Assembly (NCBI RefSeq): GCF_002811945.1
Contig: NZ_NPDX01000001.1
Location: forward strand, 620,001 to 684,000
Direction: 5' to 3'
Source: Leptospira harrisiae
GTDB lineage: Bacteria > Spirochaetota > Leptospiria > Leptospirales > Leptospiraceae
DNA length: 64,000 nt
Positions 45,930 through 53,345 of this stretch are shown piece by piece (position 1 is the stretch's first letter; each line of letters begins with the position of its first letter). The translations under genes were made by a program, and so were the position numbers. The notes under the pieces were generated by a model that did no database searches, was not told the origin of the DNA, and worked only from the letters and a program-made list of their open reading frames with translations.

Positions 45930-47342
45930 ATGAAATCTATCATTAGCTTTTTGCTTTTGATTGGTCCGATGGCTCTCTTCGCAGAGACCGTCGGTTTTAA
46001 TGATTTGTGGAAACGAATTGAAGAAAATTCTTCGGCTAGAAAATCAAAGTATTTGGAATGGAAAGCAGGAGAAATTGCCAAGGATAGGTCCGACAAACAT
46101 TGGTTACCCAGAGTTTATACCGATTTACGTACATTCCAAACAAACGATCCTACATTGAATTTTATGGGAAAACTGAGCCAACGAAGTGCTACTGATTCAG
46201 ATTTTTCCACCGCATCCACGAGGTATAGGCCAGGAAACTTTTTAGATTCGAATAACCAACCTTATTCGACACTAAATTCCGATACAATGAATCTTTTTGC
46301 AAAAGATACTCTTAATAATCCAGGCAGTCATACATATTCGCGAGGAACACTCGGAATGGATTTACCTTTATTTGAAGGAGGATCGGGAAAAACCCTCTCA
46401 GCAATGAATGAAAAAAGATCTGTCGGACTTAAGTTTGAATGGTTAGCCGTCCGTGATAGAGAATTTGCTCAGACAGGATTTTATTATAGAGCCATACAAT
46501 CATTAAATGAATACAAACGTAGGTTGGAACAGATTAAAAAAATTGAATCGAAATTTCAATCAAACTATTCACTTGGTAATAAAGGAAACCCTGTTGGTTA
46601 TGCAGGTTATCTTGCATTAAAATCTATAAAAAATCAAATTACCATTCTAGAAAAACAATCAGATCTACAGATCAACGATTATAAAGAAACATTATATGTT
46701 CTCTCTGACCTCCCATCTTCCGAAATAGAGATTATCGAATCTGATTTAAATGTTTTTTTAGACACTTATTTTAAACGTCCTTCTGGATATGAAAGATCAA
46801 ATCAAATGAATGCACAGATCAAATACGCAGAAGGAGAAAAACTGAAAGCGGATATGGAAATGGCGAAATTTTTACCTAAGGTAGGTGCCTATTCTGAAGC
46901 ATATGGATACCAAGGGAGTCGTAATACAACCAATGCCTACCAAGCAGGTGTGTATCTACAAATGAACCTTTATAATCCAAAAGATATGGGTGTGGTAGAA
47001 GAATCCAAACTCAATGCAGAAGCTGCCCTAAAAAAAATTCAGGAAAAAACAAAAGAAGAGGAATCACATGTAAAAACTCTTTTTCAAAAAGAAATTTCAC
47101 TCAATGAAAGTCTTGAGTTGGTAAAAGAAACTGTGAAGTACCAAGACGAACAAATTGTGAATATGCAAAGACTCTTTCAAAGTGGAGCAATCAACGCCAT
47201 TCAATTTGCAGAAACCTTAAATAAGTCTTTAGAATTATCTCGAGTTCTGATGGAAACAGAAATCGCTGTTTTGCAAGTAAGAACAGAAACGTCGTTATTT
47301 TCAAATAAGGAAGAATCAAATGAATCCATTGGAAGAAATTAA
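45930..47342 (+). CDS. TolC-family outer-membrane efflux channel
   Basis: A 470-residue protein with a signal peptide (KSIISFLLLIGPMALFA) and long helical stretches typical of TolC-type channels. Examples are FNDLWKRIEENSSARKSKYLE, MDLPLFEGGSGKTLSAMNEKR and the second repeat MNLYNPKDMGVVEESKLNAE, with MQRLFQSGAINAIQFAETL near the end. Such proteins form outer-membrane tunnels for tripartite pumps. The gene is 3 bases after DUF2892, and its end overlaps the RND gene by 23 bases. The usual adaptor gene between them is absent. Confidence 0.85.
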   Translation: MKSIISFLLLIGPMALFAETVGFNDLWKRIEENSSARKSKYLEWKAGEIAKDRSDKHWLPRVYTDLRTFQTNDPTLNFMGKLSQRSATDSDFSTASTRYRPGNFLDSNNQPYSTLNSDTMNLFAKDTLNNPGSHTYSRGTLGMDLPLFEGGSGKTLSAMNEKRSVGLKFEWLAVRDREFAQTGFYYRAIQSLNEYKRRLEQIKKIESKFQSNYSLGNKGNPVGYAGYLALKSIKNQITILEKQSDLQINDYKETLYVLSDLPSSEIEIIESDLNVFLDTYFKRPSGYERSNQMNAQIKYAEGEKLKADMEMAKFLPKVGAYSEAYGYQGSRNTTNAYQAGVYLQMNLYNPKDMGVVEESKLNAEAALKKIQEKTKEEESHVKTLFQKEISLNESLELVKETVKYQDEQIVNMQRLFQSGAINAIQFAETLNKSLELSRVLMETEIAVLQVRTETSLFSNKEESNESIGRN

Positions 47343-50300
47343 AAAAGGATTTGCTGGACGACTTGCAGAAACTTTTTTGCATTCTCGTCTTACGCCAGTG
47401 ATCGCAATTGCAAGTTTGGCATTGGGCCTTTTTGCAGTTTATTTAACTCCAAAAGAAGAAGAACCTCAAATTTCAGTCCCCATGATTGATATTCAAATTC
47501 CTTCTCCGGGGTTCTCTCCGGAAGAAACGGAACGAAAAGTCACTGAGGTAGTTGAACGTGCAGTTTGGGGTTTGGAAGGAGTTGAATATGTTTATTCCAC
47601 AAGTAAATGGCATGGAAGTTATATTACTGTGCGATTTAAAGTGGGAGAACCCATTGAGCCATCTCTAGTAAAAATTCATCATAAGTTGATGGAGTTAAAG
47701 AGTTCACTCCCAAAAAACACAGAAAGTCCTATGGTAAAATCCTATTCCATTGATGATGTTCCGTTCTTAGCTTTGAGTTTTAGTTCAGAAACATTGGATG
47801 ATTATACTTTGCGCCAACTTGTCGCACCTTTGGCGCGAGAACTTTCTTCGACGCCAGATTTAGCATCAGTACAAATGTTAGGTGGTTTAAAGAAAGTAGT
47901 TCGTGTGAAAGTAGATCCAAACCTCCTTAATCGTTATGGAGTTACTGCAATTGAGGTTGCTGAAAGTTTAAAACAAAACGATGCCTTAATTCCTGCGGGA
48001 AAAAATTGGTCTTCTGATTCTGTATATGATATGGAAGTTGGCGGTGTGTTAAAGAGAACTTCTGATGTTAAACGACTTCCGGTAGCACAAAGGGGAGGAC
48101 GTGTTGTTCGCATCCAAGACCTTGCAGTCGTTGAAGAAGGTCCAGAAGAAAGAACAAGGTCCTCAGCTTTATATGATAAATCACTGGGTGAAGGAAAACG
48201 AAATGCAGTCACCATTGTTTTTGCTAAACGTAAAGGTACAAACGTTGTTAATTTATCTAAGGATTTATTAGAAAGGGCTAACTTATTTCAAAAGGATCTG
48301 CCAAAAGAAATTCGTTTGAGTGTAATCAGAGATTATGGAAGTACAGCAGAAGATAAATCACATGAGCTCATTGAACATCTCTTGATTGCCACAATTTCTG
48401 TTACGGTTCTCATTGCGCTTTGGATGGGGTGGCGGTCTGCTCTTGTAGTTGCCATTGCCATTCCAGTGACATTAGCTCTTACTTTGGCCATTTATTATTT
48501 CCTTGGATACACACTCAACCGAGTGACATTATTTGCTTTGATTTTTTCCATAGGAATTTTAGTAGATGATGCCATCGTAGTGGTAGAAAACATAGAAAGA
48601 CATTTAGAAGAAAATCCAAAGTTAGGAATCATCCGTGCAACACTTGTTGCAGTATCGGAAGTAGGAAATCCTACCATCCTTGCCACTTTTACTGTGATTG
48701 CTGCTATATTACCAATGGCCTTTGTTCGAGGACTCATGGGTCCTTATATGAAACCAATTCCTGTGGGTGCAAGCCTTGCGATGATCCTCTCTTTGATTGT
48801 TGCCTTTGTAATCACTCCTTGGGCGTCGATTAGGTTACTAAAAGAAAATCATTCCCATTCAGAGAGTGAATCTGGCGAAGATAAAATTTCTAAACTGGAT
48901 CGCATTTATATTCGCTTTATGAATTGGTTACTTGGATTCAAAAAGAACGCAGCCATATTTGGTGCAGTTACCATTGGTTTGCTGATTGTTTCAATGGCTT
49001 TTGTTGGATTTAAGTGGGTAAAGGTAAAGATGTTACCTTTTGACAATAAAGAAGAGTTTCAAGTATTGTTAGATTATCAGCCAGAAACTACACTCAGACA
49101 AAGTATGGTTCATTCTGAAGAGTTAACAAAAATTCTTTTGAAAAATCCCAATGTGGAAAAAATTCAAATTTTTGCAGGAGAAGCAGCACCGTTTTCTTTT
49201 TCGGGAATGGTAAAACATTCCTTTCTTCGTAATCTCGATTCCATGAATGATTTGCAGGTCATTTTGAAAAACAAAAATGAAAGGAAAGAATCAAGCCATG
49301 AGATCATTGAAGCTTTACGATCCGATATACGTATGTTTGGTGAACGTTACCATGTTGTGACTAAAGTGTTGGAAATCCCTCCAGGACCTCCCGTGATGGC
49401 AACTATGGTTGCAGAAGTTTACGGGCCAACAGCGCTCGAAAGAAAACGTGTTGCAGAAGAAATTTATGATGTTTTTAGTGCAGAACCAAGTGTTGTGGAT
49501 TTGGATACTTCTCTGCGAAATGGTCGTCCCAAACTGGTATATCCAATCGACTTTGAAAAGTCGGGGTTATTTGGAATCAAAACTTCTGCCCTGGCTTACA
49601 CAGGCTCCATTCTTTTCTCAGAATCACCTCTTGTTAGTTTGGCCACTGCGGAAGAACCGGAGGAAGTATCAGTGAATCTTTCTGTGATACAAAATGCACG
49701 AGGGTCTAAAAATCCATTCCAAAATCAAAATATCATGTCAATGGAATCGGGTGTGGTATCTTCAGAACGAGTATTGGGAAATGTTTACAAAGAAGAAGAC
49801 CGAGCGCTCTTTCGTAAAAATTTAAAACCAGTTAACTATGTGATGAGTGAACTATCTGGTGCAGAAGAAGCTCCCGTATATGGAATGCTAAAACTTGCGC
49901 CAAAGATTAAATATGAAACACAAACTGCAGATGTTCCTTGGAATACTACAAAACCAGTGATTAAGTGGGATGGGGAATGGTTTATCACCTATGAAGTGTT
50001 CCGTGATCTTGGTGGTGCCTTTGCTGTAGTGATTTTACTCATTTATGTTTTGGTTTTAGGTTGGTTTAAAAGTTATACTGTCCCACTGGTGATCATGGCT
50101 CCGATTCCTATTTCTCTGATTGGGATTTTACCTGGTCACTTTGTGATGGGAGCTTATTTTACAGCAACTTCTATGATTGGATTTATTGCAGGTGCTGGGA
50201 TTATCGTTCGAAACTCTATCATTCTAGTAGATTTTATCGAAGGCGAAATTAAAAAAGGTGTAGAACTCAAAGAAGCCGTAGTCCATGCAGGAGTAGTTCG

Positions 50301-50499
50301 TTTTAGACCCATGTTACTGACTGCCTCTGCAGTGGTGGTTGGATCCTTCGTTATGTTATTTGATCCAATCTTTCAAGGACTCGCCATCTCACTTATGTTT
50401 GGTGAAATTGCCGCTACCGTCCTCAGTCGATTTGCAGTGCCTGTAATGTATTATTGGTTGATTGGAAAATCAAGACAGGGTGTGATTAAACACGGGTAA
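47320..50499 (+). CDS. RND-family efflux permease (AcrB-like)
   Basis: A 1059-residue RND pump with the usual twelve membrane segments and two large periplasmic loops. The proton-relay Asp pair is in TM4: FSIGILVDDAIVVVENIERH. The second-half counterpart is GAGIIVRNSIILVDFIEGE. The N-terminus (ETFLHSRLTPVIAIASLALG) and the motif GFSPEETERKVTEVVERAV are typical. Substrate class is not clear from sequence; the operon context with a CstR-like repressor suggests sulfur species, metals or toxic thiols. It overlaps tolC by 23 bases and ends before a strong terminator. No periplasmic adaptor is encoded next to it. Confidence 0.92.
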   Translation: MNPLEEIKKGFAGRLAETFLHSRLTPVIAIASLALGLFAVYLTPKEEEPQISVPMIDIQIPSPGFSPEETERKVTEVVERAVWGLEGVEYVYSTSKWHGSYITVRFKVGEPIEPSLVKIHHKLMELKSSLPKNTESPMVKSYSIDDVPFLALSFSSETLDDYTLRQLVAPLARELSSTPDLASVQMLGGLKKVVRVKVDPNLLNRYGVTAIEVAESLKQNDALIPAGKNWSSDSVYDMEVGGVLKRTSDVKRLPVAQRGGRVVRIQDLAVVEEGPEERTRSSALYDKSLGEGKRNAVTIVFAKRKGTNVVNLSKDLLERANLFQKDLPKEIRLSVIRDYGSTAEDKSHELIEHLLIATISVTVLIALWMGWRSALVVAIAIPVTLALTLAIYYFLGYTLNRVTLFALIFSIGILVDDAIVVVENIERHLEENPKLGIIRATLVAVSEVGNPTILATFTVIAAILPMAFVRGLMGPYMKPIPVGASLAMILSLIVAFVITPWASIRLLKENHSHSESESGEDKISKLDRIYIRFMNWLLGFKKNAAIFGAVTIGLLIVSMAFVGFKWVKVKMLPFDNKEEFQVLLDYQPETTLRQSMVHSEELTKILLKNPNVEKIQIFAGEAAPFSFSGMVKHSFLRNLDSMNDLQVILKNKNERKESSHEIIEALRSDIRMFGERYHVVTKVLEIPPGPPVMATMVAEVYGPTALERKRVAEEIYDVFSAEPSVVDLDTSLRNGRPKLVYPIDFEKSGLFGIKTSALAYTGSILFSESPLVSLATAEEPEEVSVNLSVIQNARGSKNPFQNQNIMSMESGVVSSERVLGNVYKEEDRALFRKNLKPVNYVMSELSGAEEAPVYGMLKLAPKIKYETQTADVPWNTTKPVIKWDGEWFITYEVFRDLGGAFAVVILLIYVLVLGWFKSYTVPLVIMAPIPISLIGILPGHFVMGAYFTATSMIGFIAGAGIIVRNSIILVDFIEGEIKKGVELKEAVVHAGVVRFRPMLLTASAVVVGSFVMLFDPIFQGLAISLMFGEIAATVLSRFAVPVMYYWLIGKSRQGVIKHG

Positions 50500-50531
50500 A
50501 CTAAGAATAAATCATTTTATTAAAATAAAAA

Positions 50532-50553
50532 AGGCTGAAATTTCATTCAGCCT
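50532..50553. other. intergenic hairpin after the RND gene
   Basis: AGGCTGAA pairs perfectly with TTCAGCCT around a 6-base loop. It lies just before the stronger terminator and may be an additional RNA structure at the operon end. Confidence 0.45.
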
Positions 50554-50560
50554 CTCAATG

Positions 50561-50594
50561 AAAACCCTTTGGATGGAAACCAAAGGGTTTTTTA
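50561..50594. terminator. strong, probably bidirectional terminator
   Basis: AACCCTTTGG pairs with CCAAAGGGTT, preceded by A-run and followed by TTTTT. It lies between the RND gene stop (50499) and the convergent hydrolase stop (50604), so it can end transcripts from both sides. Confidence 0.85.
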
Positions 50595-50603
50595 TCAGAC
50601 GAA

Positions 50604-51386
50604 TTAACGAGTTCCCTCGCTTTTGAGTTCACTATGGTTCAAATACAATCCAGTCGCTGTTAGAGACGGTGCTCTTAAATGGCCAGTGTATTGTGTGTAT
50701 GTAGTGCTACCACTCACAATAGAAGATTGGCATTTATCAAGTCCACCAGCGCGGTTGTATCCACAAGAAGAATGGTATGCCACTGCATAGTCATCTTCTC
50801 CAGGTAGGATGGCAGAAGCTCCAAATGCACCTTTGTAACCAGGGACATGGTTGATCTGAATTCCACCTGTGTTGTTGTGATTGAATGCACCGCGAGCAGT
50901 GGATACGATAAGAGACTTGTCCATCGCATTTCCTGCAAATCCAAAAGTAACTCCATTGAGTGCAGAAGCTAGTTCCGATCCACCAGAAGCTGCAGCAAGT
51001 GCTGTTACTTTTGTGAGATTGAAACCTTTTGCTGATGCGGTCGAACCAAGGTTTGACAACCAAAATTCAATCGCATAACATCCTGCAGAGTGACAAACGA
51101 TTTTGCAAGAGTTAGAGCCTTTGCAATAGTTTGTGAGACCTGTCGCAATGTTTGTTTGTGCGCGGGCAGTTCCGTAAGTTCTAGGATCGGAAGTTCCATC
51201 ATAACCGATGAAAATTTTAGATCCAGAAACTGTATTCGCAGAGGTTCCCCAATACGAATTTACGTCTGTTGTCCCCACACCGTTGTGGTTTTTGTCTGAT
51301 TTTCCGTGAATGAACACGGTGTATGTTTGTGCACTGAGCGACCCCGCAAACAGCATCGCAAGTACAGTGGTGATGGTTCTTCGCAT
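50604..51386 (-). CDS. secreted alpha/beta-hydrolase-like protein, tandem copy 1
   Basis: A 260-residue protein with a signal peptide (MRRTITTVLAMLFAGSLSA-Q). After it comes YTVFIHGKSDKNHNG, with the His-Gly of an oxyanion loop, and the nucleophile elbow KIVCHSAGCYAIE, a Gly-to-Cys variant of the GxSxG motif. GEDDYAVAYHSSCG later may supply the acid and His. Six conserved Cys suggest disulfides outside the cell. Its Ser loop and paralogue similarity support lipase or esterase activity, but the substrate is unknown. ATG 51386 has AAAGG ~9 bases upstream. This copy has a shorter loop (SSIVSGSTTYTQY) than copies 2 and 3. Confidence 0.72.
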   Translation of the reverse strand: MRRTITTVLAMLFAGSLSAQTYTVFIHGKSDKNHNGVGTTDVNSYWGTSANTVSGSKIFIGYDGTSDPRTYGTARAQTNIATGLTNYCKGSNSCKIVCHSAGCYAIEFWLSNLGSTASAKGFNLTKVTALAAASGGSELASALNGVTFGFAGNAMDKSLIVSTARGAFNHNNTGGIQINHVPGYKGAFGASAILPGEDDYAVAYHSSCGYNRAGGLDKCQSSIVSGSTTYTQYTGHLRAPSLTATGLYLNHSELKSEGTR

Positions 51387-51469
51387 TTTTTTTTCCCTTT
51401 CCTGATTTTCTATATTACGACACAAATTCCATAAATAAGTCAAATATGTCAAATTATATATGATTGGGG

Positions 51470-51498
51470 CAAAAAAAAGGCCAGCCGTTTGGCTGACC
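51470..51498 (-). terminator. terminator after tandem copy 2
   Basis: On the minus strand GGTCAGCC pairs with GGCTGGCC around AAAC (one G-T pair), followed by eight T. It lies 46 bases after the copy-2 stop (51544) and separates copies 2 and 1. Confidence 0.8.
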
Positions 51499-51543
51499 TT
51501 ATCCTTTTCTCTTTTTTAAGAGAAGAGTGGGAGTTTCGGCGAT

Positions 51544-52350
51544 TTACCGATATCCTTCTGATTTGATTTCACTGTGGTCTAGGTAAAGTCCAGTAGCAGT
51601 TACAGAAGGAGCACGGTAGTGTCCGCTGTATTGTGTGTAAGTAACGTTGGAATTGAAAGGCCAGATTCCTTCACTTTGTGTGAGAGAAGATTGGCATTTG
51701 TTAAGTCCACCTGCTTTGTTGTAACCACAAGAAGAGTGGTATGCCACTGCATAGTCATCCTCGCCTGGGAGGATCGCAGAAGCACCAAACATCCCTTTGT
51801 AACCAGGAACGTGGTTTACCGCAACTCCAGCAGTGTTGTTGTGATTGAATGCACCACGTGCTGTTCCAACAATCAGAGACTTATCCATTGCGTTCCCACC
51901 AAAGCCAAAAGTGATTCCGTTCAGAGCAGAAGCAAGTTCCGATCCACCAGAAGCCGCAGCAAGTGCAGTTACTTTTGTAAGATTAAACCCTTTTGAGGAT
52001 GCCGTAGAACCAAGGTTAGACAACCAATACTCAATTGCATAACAACCAGCAGAGTGACAAACGATTTTGCAAGAGTTAGATCCTTTGCAATAGTTAGTCA
52101 GTCCTGTAGCAATGTTAGTTTGTGCACGGGCAGTTCCGTAATTTCTAGGATCAGAAGTTCCATCGTAACCGATGAAAATTTTAGATCCAGAAACGGAGTT
52201 AGTGGAAGATCCCCAGTATCCGTTTACATCTGTTGTTCCCACACCGTTGTGGTTTTTGTCTGACTTACCGTGAATGAACACAGTGTAAGTTTGGGCACTG
52301 AGCGATCCTGCAAACAGCATCGCAAGTATTGTTGTGATTGAGCTACGCAT
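51544..52350 (-). CDS. secreted alpha/beta-hydrolase-like protein, tandem copy 2
   Basis: A 268-residue paralogue of copy 1, with the same signal peptide style, FIHGKSDKNHNGVG, KIVCHSAGCYAIE and YHSSCGYNKAGG. In the first ~150 mature residues I count about ten differences from copy 1, mostly conservative. It carries an 8-residue longer loop (SSLTQSEGIWPFNSNVTY) before the final GHYRAPSVTATGLYLDH. ATG 52350 follows GGAAAAGG. It has its own terminator and is separated from copy 3 by ~40 bases. The function is as proposed for copy 1; the substrate is unknown. Confidence 0.72.
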   Translation of the reverse strand: MRSSITTILAMLFAGSLSAQTYTVFIHGKSDKNHNGVGTTDVNGYWGSSTNSVSGSKIFIGYDGTSDPRNYGTARAQTNIATGLTNYCKGSNSCKIVCHSAGCYAIEYWLSNLGSTASSKGFNLTKVTALAAASGGSELASALNGITFGFGGNAMDKSLIVGTARGAFNHNNTAGVAVNHVPGYKGMFGASAILPGEDDYAVAYHSSCGYNKAGGLNKCQSSLTQSEGIWPFNSNVTYTQYSGHYRAPSVTATGLYLDHSEIKSEGYR

Positions 52351-52392
52351 CTCTTTTTTCCTTTTCCTATCTTTAAATGATACCTAAAAAAC

Positions 52393-53199
52393 TTATCTCC
52401 AGCCCTCGGTTTTGATTTGTCCGTGGTCTAGATAAAGTCCTGTTGAAGAAACAGAAGGAGCACGGTAGTGTCCACTGTATTGGTTGTAAGTTTTGTTGGA
52501 TCCAAATGGCCAAAGACCTTCATACTGAGTGAGAGAAGATTGGCATTTATTTAAGCCACCTGTTCTGTTATATCCACAAGAAGAGTGATAAGCAACAGCA
52601 TAATCATCTTCTCCAGGAAGAATGAGTGAAGCACCAAACATACCTTTGTAACCAGGGACGTGGTTTACAGCAACACCAGCTGTATTGTTATGATTGAAGG
52701 CACCACGAGCTGTGGTAACGATGAGCGATTTGTCCATCGCATTTCCACCAAATCCAAAAGTAATTCCGTTGAGAGCATTTGCAAGTTCGGACCCACCAGA
52801 AGCCGCAGCAAGTGCAGTTACTTTTGTGAGATTGAATCCTTTTGCTGATGCAGTCGAACCAAGGTTAGACAACCAATATTCGATAGCGTAACATCCAGCC
52901 GAGTGGCAAACAATCTTACAAGAGTTAGATCCTTTGCAGTAGTTTGTGAGTCCAGTAGCGATATTCGTTTGTGCACGAGAAGATCCATAAGATCTTGGAT
53001 CGCTTGTTCCATCGTAACCGATAAAAATTCTGGTTCCGCCAACAGAATTGACTGAGGAACCCCAGTAGCTGTTTACGTCAGTAGTTCCGACACCGTTATG
53101 GTTTTTGTCTGATTTTCCATGTATGAAGACTGTGTAAGTTTGGGCGCTTAGGGATCCCGCTAAGAGAAATGCCGTGAGAGTTGCTAGTATGGTTCGCAT
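52393..53199 (-). CDS. secreted alpha/beta-hydrolase-like protein, tandem copy 3
   Basis: A third paralogue of 268 residues. The ATG chosen is 53199 (MRTILATLTAFLLAGSLSA-Q), with AGGA at ~7 bases; the frame is open further upstream to 53298 but would spoil the signal peptide. It has the same blocks as the others: FIHGKSDKNHNGVG, KIVCHSAGCYAIE and YHSSCGYNRTGG, plus the longer loop (LTQYEGLWPFGSNKTY) as in copy 2. It is presumably the first gene of the array. Synonymous divergence between copies suggests an old duplication under protein-level selection. Confidence 0.72.
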   Translation of the reverse strand: MRTILATLTAFLLAGSLSAQTYTVFIHGKSDKNHNGVGTTDVNSYWGSSVNSVGGTRIFIGYDGTSDPRSYGSSRAQTNIATGLTNYCKGSNSCKIVCHSAGCYAIEYWLSNLGSTASAKGFNLTKVTALAAASGGSELANALNGITFGFGGNAMDKSLIVTTARGAFNHNNTAGVAVNHVPGYKGMFGASLILPGEDDYAVAYHSSCGYNRTGGLNKCQSSLTQYEGLWPFGSNKTYNQYSGHYRAPSVSSTGLYLDHGQIKTEGWR

Positions 53200-53307
53200 T
53201 TTGTTTTCCTGTTTCCGAAGGTATGTTCCCATTGTTCTATAAGTTTGGCAAAAGATTGACAAGAAATTTTTTTCCAAATTTAGACAAAATTTTAACATAA
53301 ATTTGCC

Positions 53308-53330
53308 ATTGTCAGGGTTTCTCTGACAAT
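53308..53330 (-). other. hairpin after the sensor kinase gene
   Basis: ATTGTCAG pairs perfectly with CTGACAAT around a 7-base loop, 16-38 bases downstream of the kinase stop on the minus strand. There is no T-run, so terminator function is uncertain; it may belong to the leader of tandem copy 3. Confidence 0.4.
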
Positions 53331-53345
53331 CCTTAGGAGTGGTTC

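Noticed and set aside
50604..53199. Mobile element or transposon-driven triplication
   Set aside because: No transposase, terminal repeats or target duplications near the three copies; simple tandem duplication fits better.
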